Assembly (NCBI GenBank): GCA_014377915.1
Contig: JACMOT010000249.1
Span: 1-42,883, forward strand
DNA: 42,883 nucleotides
Direction of reading: 5' to 3'
From: Tardiphaga sp.
Lineage (GTDB): Bacteria > Pseudomonadota > Alphaproteobacteria > Rhizobiales > Xanthobacteraceae
In this document: positions 33,488 through 42,883 of the stretch, piece by piece
Layout: every line of letters starts with the position of its first letter
Numbering within the stretch: position 1 is the stretch's first letter
Notes under the pieces: generated by a model
Database searches by the model: none
What the model was told of the DNA's origin: nothing
What the model saw: the letters and a program-made list of their open reading frames with translations, nothing else
Translations under genes and position numbers: made by a program

Positions 33488-35563
33488 ATGCGAATCGGAT
33501 TTCATTTTCGCGTCGGCAGTTTGTTGACCGGTGCGTTTCTGGGCTTGACGGCGGTCGTAGTGTCCCTGCTTGGCGTGCATCTCGCCGGCGATTGGAGTGA
33601 GATGGCGGCCGGGGGTCGACTCGTAACCCTCGCGGAGGCCGATCGATCGGTCTTCAACACCATGCAGATCCTGCGCAACTCGCGCGGCGAAGTGCAGACC
33701 GCCCTGTTGAACCTCGACGATCCGCGGCCGAAAATGGCGGAGCTGCGAGAACGGGTGACGGCGAAACTCACCGAGGCGGTCGCGGTTCTGCCGCGCATCG
33801 GCGGCGCTTCGCTCGACGGCCTGGTCGTTGATCTGCGCAAACACTGGGACGACGCGACGCAGAAATGGGATCAGCTCGGGCCGATCGCGGCGAAGTCCCG
33901 CGCCGCCCGCAACGTCGCGGATACCGACGTCTGGTACAAATCCATGAGCGGCGTGCTCGAGAGTCTGAACGACGCATCGCTGAATGTCGCGGCCGAGGCC
34001 CGTATCGCCGATCCCTATGTCGCCGAGCTGATCGGCGTTCGCCAGATCGCCGGGAGCCTGCGCGAAGCCGCGGGCGCCGAGTGCTCGTCATTGCGCGCCA
34101 CCGTCGCGGCGAATGAGACCTTTTCATCGATGAATGCCGCGACGGTCGGACGGCTGCGCGGCGCCGGCGAGGCGGGCTTCAGTCATCTGAAAGGCCTGAT
34201 GGTCCGTCCCGGTGTGCCGCGACCGCTCACCGACGTGGTCGCTACCGCGGAGCGCGACCTCGATAGCTCCATCACCAAGCGGGACGAGGTCTATCGTGCG
34301 CTCGGCAAGGGTCCGGCGCCGGTCACGGCCGCGCAGTGGACGACGCTGTGCAATGCGCCGTTTGAACCGATTCTGGGAATCGCTTTGAAGGCGCTGGATC
34401 TGATGCAACGGCGTGCCGAGCAGCAATATGCAGCGGCACGCCTCGCTCTGTTTGTGACCATCGGGGCGACGCTGCTGGCGCTGTCCGGCGCGGCGTTGGT
34501 GCTGCGATTGATACGCCTGCGGGTGATCCAGCCGGTGAAGTCCCTGAGCCGGGCGATCGGACATTTGTCACGGCATGAATATGCCGAGCCTGTACCGCAG
34601 GTCGGTCAGGACGACGAATTTTCGGCAATGGCGGAAACGCTGGAGGCGCTGCGTCTGGGAACGATCCAGTCCGAGCAGGCCAATGCGGAGCGCCAGGCGG
34701 CGCAAGCGGAGGACGTTGAGCGCGCAGCGCGACTAGGCACGCTGTGCCGCGAATTCGAGGCGTCAGTGGGCAGAACCCTCGACACGGTGGCGCAGGCCAA
34801 CCGCGAGATGGTCGTGGCCGCCGATGCCATGACCGCAACCGCGGGGGACGCGACCCGACAAACCGAAGAGATTGCCCGCGCCGTTCAGCAGGCCGCCGAG
34901 AGCATCAATTCGGTAGCGGGCGCGTCCGAGGAAATGCGCACCTCGCTTGCGGAAGTCTCGACCAAGGTCGAGCAGTCGTCAAAATTGTCCGCTCATGCGG
35001 TCAGCGATGCCGCGGCGACTCATCGCGATGTGGCCCGTCTGGCCGGCGCCGCCGCCGAAATCGGCCAGGTGGTCGGCTTCATCAGCACGATTGCCGCACA
35101 GACCAACTTGTTGGCACTCAACGCCACCATCGAGGCCGCGCGGGCCGGCGAGGGCGGACGGGGATTTGCGATCGTCGCCGGCGAAGTGAAATCGCTGGCC
35201 GCGCAGACCGCGACCGCGACCAGCCAGATCACGCTGCAGGTTTCCGCGATCCAGGACGCAACCCATTCGGCGGTACAGGCGATGGATGCGATCGGCACGC
35301 GGATTCGCGAGGTCGACGAATTGACCGGCGCGATTACACAGACGGTTCAGGGGCAGGTCAGCGCCATGAACCAGGTGTCGCGCGACGCCCAGGAAGTGGC
35401 GCTGTTGACCGATCGCGTCTCCACCCAGCTCGGCGCGGTGCGCGCCGCGGCGGCAGGGACGGTCGCGGCGGCCGGTCAGGTCCGCGAGATGACCGACGAT
35501 CTCGGCCGCCAGTCCGGCAATCTGTCGCTGGAGATCGAACGGTTCATCGCCGGGATCGGTTGA
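33488..35563 (+). CDS. Methyl-accepting chemotaxis protein with helical sensor
   Basis: A 691-residue receptor. TM1 is near residues 8-30, a large mostly helical periplasmic part (about 290 residues, [21 protein letters not shown] onward) comes next, and TM2 is near 318-341 ([20 protein letters not shown]). HAMP and a signalling domain follow, with the conserved tip [20 protein letters not shown] around 532. The sensor looks like a helical-bundle type rather than Cache; its ligand is unknown. ATG 33488 is chosen since the leader from 33437 is cysteine-rich and the membrane segment begins right after 33488. The ribosome site is weak. Confidence 0.88.
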   Translation: MRIGFHFRVGSLLTGAFLGLTAVVVSLLGVHLAGDWSEMAAGGRLVTLAEADRSVFNTMQILRNSRGEVQTALLNLDDPRPKMAELRERVTAKLTEAVAVLPRIGGASLDGLVVDLRKHWDDATQKWDQLGPIAAKSRAARNVADTDVWYKSMSGVLESLNDASLNVAAEARIADPYVAELIGVRQIAGSLREAAGAECSSLRATVAANETFSSMNAATVGRLRGAGEAGFSHLKGLMVRPGVPRPLTDVVATAERDLDSSITKRDEVYRALGKGPAPVTAAQWTTLCNAPFEPILGIALKALDLMQRRAEQQYAAARLALFVTIGATLLALSGAALVLRLIRLRVIQPVKSLSRAIGHLSRHEYAEPVPQVGQDDEFSAMAETLEALRLGTIQSEQANAERQAAQAEDVERAARLGTLCREFEASVGRTLDTVAQANREMVVAADAMTATAGDATRQTEEIARAVQQAAESINSVAGASEEMRTSLAEVSTKVEQSSKLSAHAVSDAAATHRDVARLAGAAAEIGQVVGFISTIAAQTNLLALNATIEAARAGEGGRGFAIVAGEVKSLAAQTATATSQITLQVSAIQDATHSAVQAMDAIGTRIREVDELTGAITQTVQGQVSAMNQVSRDAQEVALLTDRVSTQLGAVRAAAAGTVAAAGQVREMTDDLGRQSGNLSLEIERFIAGIG

Positions 35564-35574
35564 GCCGGCGTGGC

Positions 35575-37458
35575 CTATGCGCCAAAGGCGCGGGCGACGT
35601 TGTAGGTGATCAGGCTTGCCACATAGGCCAGCGCGAACATGTAGACGAAAGTCACGATCATCCACTTGGCGCTGCCGGTCTCGCGACGGATCACGGCCAG
35701 CGTCGAGGCGCATTGCGGGGCGAAGATGAACCAGGCCAGCAGCGCCAGCGCGGTGGCAAGGCTCCATTTGTCGGCCAGCACCTGGCCGATCTGGTCGGCG
35801 GCTCCCTTGCCGCCCTCAATCGCTTAGACGGTTCCGAGCGCGGCCACCGCGACTTCGCGCGCGGCCATGCCGGGGATCAGGGCGACGGCGATCTGCCAGT
35901 TGAAGCCGAGCGGCGCCAGCACCGGCTCGAGGAAATGCCCGATCATCGCAGCGAGGCTGTAATTGATCGCCGGTCCCTCGGCGCCGGCCGGCGGCTGCGG
36001 GAACGAGGCCAGGAACCAGATCAGCACCATCATCGACAGGATGGTGGTGCCGGCGCGATGCAAAAACATTTTGGCGCGGGTATAGACGCCGATCGCGATG
36101 CTGCGCACCCGCGGCAGTTTGTAGTCCGGCAATTCCAGCATGAACGGCGCCGGCTGGTAGTCGCGCCACATGAAGAACTTGATCACGAACGACACCCCCA
36201 GCGCGCTGCCGATCCCGGCGGCGTACAGTCCGAACATCACCAGCCCCTGTAAATTGATCCAGCCTCCGATGTCCTTGGCCGGGATGAAGGCGGAGATGAT
36301 CAGGGTGTAGACTGGAATCCGCGCCGAGCAGGTCATCAGCGGCGCGATCAGGATGGTGGTAAGACGGTCACGCCGGTTGTCGATCACCCGCGTCGCCATG
36401 ATCCCGGGAATCGCGCAGGCAAAGCTCGACAGCAACGGGATGAAAGCGCGACCGTGCAGCCCGGCGCCACCCATGATGCGGTCCATCAGGAACGCGGCGC
36501 GCGCCATGTAGCCGAAATCTTCCAGCAGCAGGATGAACAGGAAGATGATGATGATCTGCGGCAGGAACACCAGTACGCTGCCGACGCCGGAAATCACGCC
36601 ATTCTGCAGAAAGCTCTGCAGCAGACCGTCGGGCAGGGTGTTGTGCACCAGTTGTCCGAGCGCGGCGAAGGAGTCGGCCAGCAGCTCCATCAGCGGCTGC
36701 GCCCAGCTGAACACCGCCTGGAACATGACGAACAGGATCAGCGCCAGGATCACCAGCCCGCCGACCGGATGCAGCACCACGGCGTCGACCCGCGTGGTCA
36801 GCGAATCCGGCTTGGTTGGCATGGTCACGGTATCGCGAATGATCCGGTCGGCCTCGCGCTGCAGCGCCTTGAGTTCGCCGATGCTGAGCGGCGCCCAGGT
36901 GTTATCGACGATGCCCGGTTGGGTGCGGGCCGCGAACTCGTCGGTCAGCCGGATCAGTTCGGCGGTGCCGCCCTTGCGCACCGCCACCGAGGTGACCACG
37001 GGCACGCCGAGCGCCGCCGACAGCGCTTCGAGATTCACCGATACGCCACGGCGCTGCGCGATGTCGAACATGTTGAGCACCACGATCAGCGGCCGTCCGG
37101 TGCGCTTCAGCTCGAGCACCAGCCGGAAAGTGAGGCGAAGATTGGTGCAATCGGCGATGCACAGCACCAGGTCCGGCAGTGCTTCGCCCGGAAACTTGCC
37201 GAGCACGACGTCGCGGGTGATTTCCTCGTCGGGGCTGCGGCCGCGCAGCGAATAGGTGCCGGGCAGGTCGACCAGCGAGATCTGCCGACCGGTTGGCGTC
37301 ACGAAGGCGCCGGCCTTGCGCTCGACGGTAACGCCGGGATAGTTGGCGACCTTCTGTCGGCTTCCGGTCAGGGCGTTGAACAGCGAGGTCTTGCCGCTGT
37401 TCGGGGCGCCGACCAGGGCGACGTGGATGGACCTGAATTCCAGCGGGACGACATTCAT
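35575..37458 (-). pseudogene. feoB: feoB split by one in-frame stop codon
   Basis: This encodes the ferrous iron permease FeoB. The 5' part (37458 to 35827, 544 codons) has a full G-domain: G1 GAPNSGKTSLFNAL, NYPGVTVE, G3 DLPGTYSL, G4 NMFD, then the membrane core with AIPGIMATR and CSARIPVYTLII, ending VAVAALGTV. A TAA at 35824-35826 follows, where relatives usually have Tyr. The same frame then stays open through AIEGGKGAADQIGQVLADKW and the last helices (FIFAPQCASTLAVIRRETG) to 35575. One TAC-to-TAA change would explain it; a sequencing error is possible. feoA overlaps its start by one base. Confidence 0.85.
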
Positions 37459-37727
37459 CAGATTACGACAACCGACATGGCCTCGCGCCGCCGCAGCGCG
37501 ATGGTGATGTTATCGACGCGGACCGCGATCGGATCGCGACGGATGGCGCCCTCGTGCAGGATCTCGATCCGCGCGCCTTCGACGAACCCCATTTCGATCA
37601 GCTGACTTTCCAGCTCGGTCGCCGACAGCGAAGATCCGCCGGCCCGCACATCCAGTCCCTGGATCGTCCCGCGGAAGCCGCGGGGGGCATTGCCGAGAAG
37701 GCGGGGTGTGGCATCGATGCTGCTCAT
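37458..37727 (-). CDS. feoA: Ferrous iron transport protein FeoA
   Basis: An 89-residue SH3-like cytosolic protein that supports FeoB. It has the FeoA pattern TIQGLDVRAG, ELESQLIEMGFVEGARIEIL, DPIAVRVDNITIALRRREA. ATG 37727 is used because the upstream frame to 38099 is Gln/Arg-rich non-coding translation over the divergent lrgA gene. The stop TGA overlaps the feoB ATG by one base. Confidence 0.9.
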   Translation of the reverse strand: MSSIDATPRLLGNAPRGFRGTIQGLDVRAGGSSLSATELESQLIEMGFVEGARIEILHEGAIRRDPIAVRVDNITIALRRREAMSVVVI

Positions 37728-37892
37728 GCCACGCTTCTTCCAAGCGCCGGTGCAAGGGTCAAGCGCCGAGTACCCATTTAGAAGGATTGTAAAAACACGA
37801 TGTCGGCACGCAGGTATTCGCTGGTCGGGGTTTGGCCTGATCGACATCCCCGACGCCGCGGGCGATAAGGCCTGCACAGCCATGGAGCCCCG

Positions 37893-38279
37893 ATGATCGC
37901 CAGCCTTTCGTTGATCCTGCTGTGCCAGCTGGCCGGCGAGATTTTTGTGCGCGCGGTGGCGCTGCCGATGCCCGGCCCGGTGGTCGGGCTGCTGCTGCTG
38001 CTGGTCCTGTTGCTGCTGCGCGACCGCTTTTCCCGGCTGGCACGCGGGCCGCTGCGGGGCGGTGGCGTCGAGAGTGGCGCCAGGGGCCTGGTAGCGCATT
38101 TATCGTTGCTATTCGTGCCGGCGGGTGTCGGCGTGGTGCAGAAGCTCGATTTGCTGGCGGAGAACGGCCTGGCCATCATGGCGGTGCTGGCGATGTCGGT
38201 GCTCGTCACCCTGCTGGCGACGGTGGCGACCTTTCTGGTGGTCGGGCGTCTGATCGATCGCCGGTCGACCGCGCCATGA
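37893..38279 (+). CDS. lrgA: CidA/LrgA-family membrane protein
   Basis: A 128-residue protein with about four membrane helices. It shows the family features LCQLAGEIFVRAVALPMPGPVVGLLLL (the MPGPVVG motif) and the later LSLLFVPAGVGVVQ. LrgA/CidA proteins are holin-like and act with LrgB; in several bacteria they move pyruvate or affect lysis. Its TGA overlaps the next ATG (ATGA at 38276-38279). Confidence 0.88.
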   Translation: MIASLSLILLCQLAGEIFVRAVALPMPGPVVGLLLLLVLLLLRDRFSRLARGPLRGGGVESGARGLVAHLSLLFVPAGVGVVQKLDLLAENGLAIMAVLAMSVLVTLLATVATFLVVGRLIDRRSTAP

Positions 38280-39001
38280 CCCCGAATTCGTTTTCGCTCT
38301 GGGTCTATCTCTCGCAGACGCCACTGCTGTGGCTGACCGTGACCCTGCTGGTCTATGCCATCGCCGACGCCATGTCGCTGGCCACCGGCCGGCATCCTTT
38401 GGCCAACCCGGTGTTTCACTCGATATGGCTGATCGCGGCGTTCCTGCTGCTGACCGGCACCTCCTACACCACCTATTTCAGCGGTGCGCAGTTCGTGCAT
38501 TTTCTGCTCGGCCCGGCGACCGTGGCGCTGGCGGTGCCGCTATACGAAAATCGCAAGGTGGTGGCGGCGGCGATCCTGCCGATGCTGGTGGCACTGGTAG
38601 TCGGCTGTGTGACGGCCATCGTTTCGGTGGTGTTGCTGGCACAGGCCTTCGGGCTGCCCCGCAATATCGTGCTGTCGCTGGCGCCGAAGTCGGTCACCGC
38701 CGGCGTCGCCATGGGCATCAGTGAATCGCTCGGCGCCGATGCGTCGCTCACCGCCGTCGCGGTGATCCTCACCGGCATCATGGGGGCGATGATCGTGACC
38801 CCGCTGATGAACCGGATGGGCATCACCGATTTCCGCGCGCGCGGTTTCGCGGCGGGACTGGCGTCGCATGGTATCGGCACGGCGCGGGCCTTCCAGGTCG
38901 ATGCCGTCGCTGGTGTGTTCGCCGGTATCGCCATGAGCCTGAACGCGCTGGTGACGTCCCTGCTGGTGCCACTCGCGGTGACGCTGCTGCTGCGTCGATG
39001 A
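38276..39001 (+). CDS. lrgB: LrgB-family membrane protein
   Basis: A 241-residue protein with about seven membrane helices. It carries FLLGPATVALAVPLYENRKV, then LSLAPKSVTAGVAMGISESLG, then GFAAGLASHGIGTARAFQVD, all signatures of LrgB. It pairs with LrgA through the overlapping start. ATG 38276 was chosen over an earlier frame from 37922, which lies inside lrgA. Confidence 0.9.
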   Translation: MTPNSFSLWVYLSQTPLLWLTVTLLVYAIADAMSLATGRHPLANPVFHSIWLIAAFLLLTGTSYTTYFSGAQFVHFLLGPATVALAVPLYENRKVVAAAILPMLVALVVGCVTAIVSVVLLAQAFGLPRNIVLSLAPKSVTAGVAMGISESLGADASLTAVAVILTGIMGAMIVTPLMNRMGITDFRARGFAAGLASHGIGTARAFQVDAVAGVFAGIAMSLNALVTSLLVPLAVTLLLRR

Positions 39002-39106
39002 TCACATTCATCGGTGTCAAAACATCGGAGTTGTGATGTCGCCGCCATGGAGCCACCCGGCAAAGCTGGGTAAGGTCGCCCCCGTGCAAACAAGAAACGG
39101 CCATTC

Positions 39107-39886
39107 ATGATCACGGTGATGCAAGGCGCGCTGGGGCTCGCATCGGGGGTGCTGGTCGGGTTTTCGCTCGGGCTGGTTGGCGGTGGCGGTTCGATCCTCG
39201 CGGTGCCGCTGATGGTCTATGTCGTCGGCGTTCCCGATCCCCATGTGGCGATCGGCACCAGCGCCATCGCCGTGGCCGCCAATGCCGCCGTCAATCTCGG
39301 TAATCACGCCCGTGGCGGCAATGTACACTGGTCCTGCGCGTTGGTATTCGCCGCGGCGGGCGTTATCGGCGCGCTCGGCGGAGCGAGTCTCGGCAAGACG
39401 GTGGACGGCAACAACCTGCTGGTGCTGTTCGCGATCCTGATGCTGGTGATCGCGCTACTGATGTTGAAGACCCGTTCACGGGCCGGCGAGGCACGAGTCG
39501 AGATCAGCATTGCCAATACGCCGGCGCTGCTGGCGCTCGGCCTCGTCACCGGGACACTGTCTGGCTTCTTTGGCATCGGCGGCGGCTTCCTGATCGTTCC
39601 GGCGTTGATGCTGGCAACCGGCATGTCGATCATGAGCGCGATCTCGTCGTCGCTGGTCGCCGTCACGGCGTTCGGCCTCACCACCGCGTTCAGCTATGCT
39701 TGGTCCGGCATGATCTCGTGGAATCTGGCCGCGGTCTTCATCGTTGGCGGATTGCTCGGCGGTCTCGCCGGTACCGGCTCCGCCCGGCATTTGTCGCGGC
39801 GACGCGGCGCGCTGAATACCACGTTTGCGTCTATCATTATCGTGGTGGCGCTCTATATGTTGGCGCGGAATATTTACGTCACATGA
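39107..39886 (+). CDS. TauE/SafE-family sulfite/organosulfonate exporter
   Basis: A 259-residue membrane protein with about eight helices in two halves. Family motifs: GFSLGLVGGGGSILAVPLMV in the first half and LSGFFGIGGGFLIVPALMLA in the second, plus AIGTSAIAVAANAAVNLGNH. The family exports or imports sulfur-containing anions; the substrate is not visible. The DsbA-like gene starts 32 bp downstream. Confidence 0.9.
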   Translation: MITVMQGALGLASGVLVGFSLGLVGGGGSILAVPLMVYVVGVPDPHVAIGTSAIAVAANAAVNLGNHARGGNVHWSCALVFAAAGVIGALGGASLGKTVDGNNLLVLFAILMLVIALLMLKTRSRAGEARVEISIANTPALLALGLVTGTLSGFFGIGGGFLIVPALMLATGMSIMSAISSSLVAVTAFGLTTAFSYAWSGMISWNLAAVFIVGGLLGGLAGTGSARHLSRRRGALNTTFASIIIVVALYMLARNIYVT

Positions 39887-39918
39887 GCAAGGGCGCGCAC
39901 GGCGTCGGGAGACCAAGC

Positions 39919-40596
39919 ATGAGCGCCCGCATCGATCCCCGACCTGCAACGTACGCCACCACGCGCCGCTCCGCTTTGGGCCTGCTCGGTGGCGCGCTGT
40001 TGCTCGGGACGCAGCGGGGAGCGCTGGCCGCGCCCGCCGATGGCAAGGAAGAAGACGTCCTCAACGAGGCGTTGGTATTGCGCGATCCGGATATCCCGGT
40101 GGCCGGCAATGCCAAGGGCGATATCACCATCGTCGAATATTTTGATTATCAGTGTCCGTATTGCCGCAAGCTGGCACCCGACCTCACCGCCGCCGTCAAG
40201 CAGGATGGCAAGGTCCGCCTGGTGTTCAAGGACTGGCCGATCCTCGGGCCGGTCTCGGTCTACGCCTCGCGGCTGGCGATGGCGACCAAGTATCAGGGCA
40301 AATTCGTCGAGGCGCATGATGCGCTGATCCGGCTTGATTCGAGGCTGACCGAGGATATCGTCCGCGATCGCCTCGCCAAATCCGGCATCGATGTCGATCG
40401 CGCGATCGCCGATCTGCAGGCCAATCAGGATGCTATCGCCGCCACCTTGAAGCGTACCAACGAGCAGGCCAGCGCGTTCGGCTTCAACGGCACGCCGGCG
40501 TTTATCATTGGCAAATTCCGAGTGCCCGGTCCGCTGGACAAGGTCCAGTTCGGACAGGCCATCGCCGATGCGCGCAAGGCCAGCAAGAAACAATAG
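39919..40596 (+). CDS. DsbA-like thiol:disulfide oxidoreductase with Tat signal
   Basis: A 225-residue periplasmic thioredoxin-fold protein. A twin-arginine signal (TTRRSALGLLGGALLLG) is followed by the mature domain with active site CPYC in EYFDYQCPYCRKL near residue 79 and cis-proline NGTPAFIIG near 195. The helical insert lies between. It likely oxidises or isomerises disulfides in exported proteins. GGGAGA precedes ATG 39919. A longer frame from 39700 lies inside the TauE/SafE gene. Confidence 0.88.
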   Translation: MSARIDPRPATYATTRRSALGLLGGALLLGTQRGALAAPADGKEEDVLNEALVLRDPDIPVAGNAKGDITIVEYFDYQCPYCRKLAPDLTAAVKQDGKVRLVFKDWPILGPVSVYASRLAMATKYQGKFVEAHDALIRLDSRLTEDIVRDRLAKSGIDVDRAIADLQANQDAIAATLKRTNEQASAFGFNGTPAFIIGKFRVPGPLDKVQFGQAIADARKASKKQ

Positions 40597-40656
40597 ACCG
40601 CGAAAAACCGCCAGCATCTCAGGATGCGGGCGGTCCATATTGCTTGAACGCAGGGA

Positions 40657-40863
40657 TCAGTTCGACGTCAGTCTGATCCAGTCCTTCTGGGTGCGCGTCT
40701 TCAACGCGCTCCATTCGGTGGCGGCGACGTCCCAGTTCACGATCGGTCGGTGCTCCTGCGCCACCTGGCCGTTGGCCACAGACGATGTCGCCATCGAATC
40801 ATAGATGTAGACGCCAGCCGTCAGCATCAGCGCCCCCAGAAGCATTCCTACAATCATCCGCAT
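40657..40863 (-). CDS. Small single-membrane-span hypothetical protein
   Basis: A 68-residue protein with one N-terminal hydrophobic helix (IVGMLLGALMLTAGVYIY), then a short soluble part (PIVNWDVAATEWSALKTRTQ). ATG 40863 has GGAGA upstream. It is probably an anchored periplasmic peptide. No family was recognised. Confidence 0.6.
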   Translation of the reverse strand: MRMIVGMLLGALMLTAGVYIYDSMATSSVANGQVAQEHRPIVNWDVAATEWSALKTRTQKDWIRLTSN

Positions 40864-41321
40864 GGCAAATTCTCCAATGAGCATAATTAACTCGACGCAG
40901 CATGGATAGTTCCGGTGGCTGGAACGTGGCGTAGCAAAGGAGTTGTTGCGCTACGAGCGTGGTTTCACGGCGGATGCGGGGGACGCTTTGTGGCTGCCGG
41001 GTAGCCGTCGCCACCAGGATGTGGCGAAATCTTAATTTGGCAGTCTGCACGCCGTAATCTGGCAAGTACCATTGATCGAAACGCCGGCGCCGATGGCGTC
41101 ACCCGATCGATGGAGATGTCCTCATGATCAGCCAGCCTTGACAGTTTCCGCAGGATCCGAAATTCGTGCGCCGGCGCTCGCTGCCGTCCGTCCGGCGTAT
41201 CGCGCTGATGGCCTCGGTGGTGGCGGTACCGTTCGCCAATGGTTGACGGCTCACCAGAACGGCGGCGCTGCCTGGCGCCGCCGCTGGCTGTCCAGACCTC
41301 GCGACAGGTGTCGAAATTCAG
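40864..41321. other. Gap with a possible decayed gene start
   Basis: No intact gene. An ATG at 41124 opens a frame with a TGA after five codons, then reads QFPQDPKFVRRRSLPSVRR and the hydrophobic run IALMASVVAVPFANG before a second TGA at 41244. This looks like the N-terminal signal region of a lost gene, but could be chance. Confidence 0.3.
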
Positions 41322-42029
41322 CTATTCGCGGCTGGCGACCTTGCTGCTGGAGGGCAGCGCACTCATCGCGCCGTTCTGGATCACCACCACGCGGCTGCCG
41401 GTATTGACCCGGCTGTAGAGGTCGATGATGTCCTGGTTCATCAGCCGGATGCAGCCGCTGGACACGGCGTGACCGATGGTTTCCGGCTCGGTGGTGCCGT
41501 GGATACGGAACATGGTGTCGCGGTCGCCCTGGTACAGATACAGGGCGCGGGGGCCGAGCGGATTGTCGAGGCCACCTTCCATGCCGCTGGCCATCTTGCG
41601 ATAGCGCGCCGGCTCGCGGTTCATCATGTTCTCGGTCGGGCTCCAGTGCGGCCATTCCGCCTTGCGGTTGATGGTGGCATTGCCGGCGAAGGCCAGGCCG
41701 GCCTTGCCGACGCCGATGCCGTAGCGCATCGCGCGGCCGTTGCCCTCGACCAGATAAAGGTGGCGCGCGGCGGTATCGACGACAATGGTGCCGGCGGGCT
41801 CCCTGGTGCGATAATCCACGGCCTGGCGCAGCATCCGCGGGTCGATATCGCTGAGGTCGATCGCCGGAACCGCATGGCCGCCATCGTTCATCTCGGCATA
41901 TTGGCTGGACGCGCCGCTGGCAAATCCGCCAGGCGACAGAGCCCCGTTACTGGCACAGCCTGCCAGCAACGCCGGCAACAGCAAAAGCGCGAAAACGCGC
42001 AGTCCGTATTTTCCGCCAAAAGCCGTCAT
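41322..42029 (-). CDS. L,D-transpeptidase (YkuD) lipoprotein
   Basis: A 235-residue protein that should crosslink peptidoglycan or attach proteins to it. A lipoprotein signal ends at lipobox LLAGC (Cys25). The YkuD domain has TIVVDTAARHLYLVEGNGRAM, GIGVGKAGLAFAG, and the catalytic block FRIHGTTEPETIGHAVSSGC then IRL, with His177 and Cys193. AGGAA precedes ATG 42029; a longer frame to 42227 adds an Arg/Pro-rich leader without a signal. Confidence 0.9.
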   Translation of the reverse strand: MTAFGGKYGLRVFALLLLPALLAGCASNGALSPGGFASGASSQYAEMNDGGHAVPAIDLSDIDPRMLRQAVDYRTREPAGTIVVDTAARHLYLVEGNGRAMRYGIGVGKAGLAFAGNATINRKAEWPHWSPTENMMNREPARYRKMASGMEGGLDNPLGPRALYLYQGDRDTMFRIHGTTEPETIGHAVSSGCIRLMNQDIIDLYSRVNTGSRVVVIQNGAMSALPSSSKVASRE

Positions 42030-42195
42030 CAAAAGTTCCTGTCGCCGCCGCGTTTGGTCGCCTGCGGGAGGCAACGGATCCACACCCTCGGTTGAAGCCT
42101 GCGGCCGCTGAAAGGAAGTGACAATCGTGTTAGCGGCGCCGCCGTGCCACGGTTTGCGCGCCGTTGTGATGATCAAGCCACAGCGCGGTTGTGTC

Positions 42196-42883
42196 CTAGG
42201 GAGTTTCCGTCCGCTGATGGGTTCCAAAGCGTTCCACCATGGTTTCGCTGGCCTGGTTCAGTCCGATCACCTCGACCGTGGCGCCGTGGCGGCGCAGTTT
42301 CAGCACGATATCGTCCAGCGCGCCGATCGCGCTGATATCCCAGAAATGCGCGGCGCTGACGTCGATCCGTACCCGCGGCAATACGTCCTGATAATCGACC
42401 GCGTCGATCAGGCTTTGTGATGAGGCGAAGAATACCTGCCCGGCGACGCGATAGGTAATCTCGCGACCATCGTCGGAGCGCTCGGTGGTGATGCCGAGCA
42501 GCCGCGCCACCTTGGCGGCGAAGAACACGCCGCTCAGCACCACGCCGCCGAGCACGCCCATCGACAGGTCCCCGGTCGCGACCACCACGATGACCACGGC
42601 CAGCATCACCACGCTGGAGCTCAGTGGATGCGACCGCAGGTTGGTGATCGACGACCACGAGAAGGTCGAGATCGACACCATGATCATGACGGCGACCAGA
42701 GCGGCCATCGGGATCCGCTTGACCCAGTCGCCGAGCACCACGATCAGGAACAACAGGAAACATCCGGCGAACAACGTCGACAACCGCGTTCTTGCCCCGG
42801 CGCTGACATTGATGACCGATTGCCCGATCATGGCGCAGCCGCCCATCGCGCCGAGAAAGCCGGTGACGAAATTGGCGACACCC
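42196..42883 (-). CDS. SulP-family anion transporter, 5' part outside window
   Basis: The visible 228 codons are the C-terminal part. The frame is open to the right edge and begins GVANFVTGFLGAMGGCAMIGQ, the conserved SulP helix 8 region with MGGCAMIGQS. More membrane helices follow, then a STAS domain (ITYRVAGQVFFASSQSLIDAV to IDVSAAHFWDISAIGALDDIV). SulP proteins carry sulfate, bicarbonate or related anions. Substrate unknown. Confidence 0.92.
   Translation of the reverse strand, partial: GVANFVTGFLGAMGGCAMIGQSVINVSAGARTRLSTLFAGCFLLFLIVVLGDWVKRIPMAALVAVMIMVSISTFSWSSITNLRSHPLSSSVVMLAVVIVVVATGDLSMGVLGGVVLSGVFFAAKVARLLGITTERSDDGREITYRVAGQVFFASSQSLIDAVDYQDVLPRVRIDVSAAHFWDISAIGALDDIVLKLRRHGATVEVIGLNQASETMVERFGTHQRTETP

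Noticed and set aside
39874..40638. Minus-strand open frame across the DsbA-like gene
   Set aside because: Antisense shadow; the plus-strand protein has a Tat signal, CPYC and cis-proline.

Overview
The window reads as chromosomal DNA of an alphaproteobacterium close to Bradyrhizobium/Rhodopseudomonas. This is inferred from the high GC, the gene families, the typical intergenic palindromes, and a general-stress-type GGAAC-N16-GGTT element. Its centrepiece is a gas vesicle locus with a photoactive yellow protein (PYP) module inside it, spanning about 10.0-26.6 kb and transcribed entirely leftwards.

Region 1 (1-9.5 kb) holds general genes: a cut-off hypothetical gene, a nitronate monooxygenase, a thioesterase-like protein, a KaiC-like double ATPase translationally coupled to a hybrid histidine kinase, two small unknown proteins, a luciferase-like oxidoreductase and a diguanylate cyclase.

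Region 2 (10.0-14.6 kb) holds gvpA, the main gas vesicle shell gene, with a helix-hairpin-helix protein downstream. Upstream lie the genes for the PYP-type 4-coumarate ligase, two paralogous unknown proteins, PYP itself with its chromophore cysteine, and a further unknown protein. Region 3 (15.3-26.6 kb) is a tight operon of 13 genes joined mostly by ATGA-type overlaps: gvpN, a small coiled-coil gene, gvpO, a gvpJ/A-like gene, gvpH (Hsp20), gvpF, gvpG, a CDC48-type double AAA+ ATPase, a GvpF/L protein ending in a J-domain, gvpL, a long GvpA-family protein, gvpK and a 987-residue membrane/coiled-coil protein with five tandem repeats of about 90 residues. Together this suggests flotation made with a dedicated chaperone set (Hsp20, J-domain, CDC48-like unfoldase, MoxR-type GvpN), possibly tuned by blue light. 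Light control is inference.

Region 4 (26.9-42.9 kb) holds two chemoreceptors, a broken SNF2 helicase gene (internal deletion plus frameshift), tRNA-Leu(CAA), dsbB, an AbrB-family membrane protein, two small secreted cysteine-motif proteins, feoA with a feoB split by one in-frame TAA, lrgA-lrgB, a TauE/SafE permease, a Tat-exported DsbA-like protein, an L,D-transpeptidase lipoprotein and the 3' part of a SulP transporter.

Repeats of the kind scattered through Bradyrhizobium-type genomes lie at 1.6 kb and 14.8-15.3 kb. No CRISPR array, insertion sequence or rRNA gene was seen.
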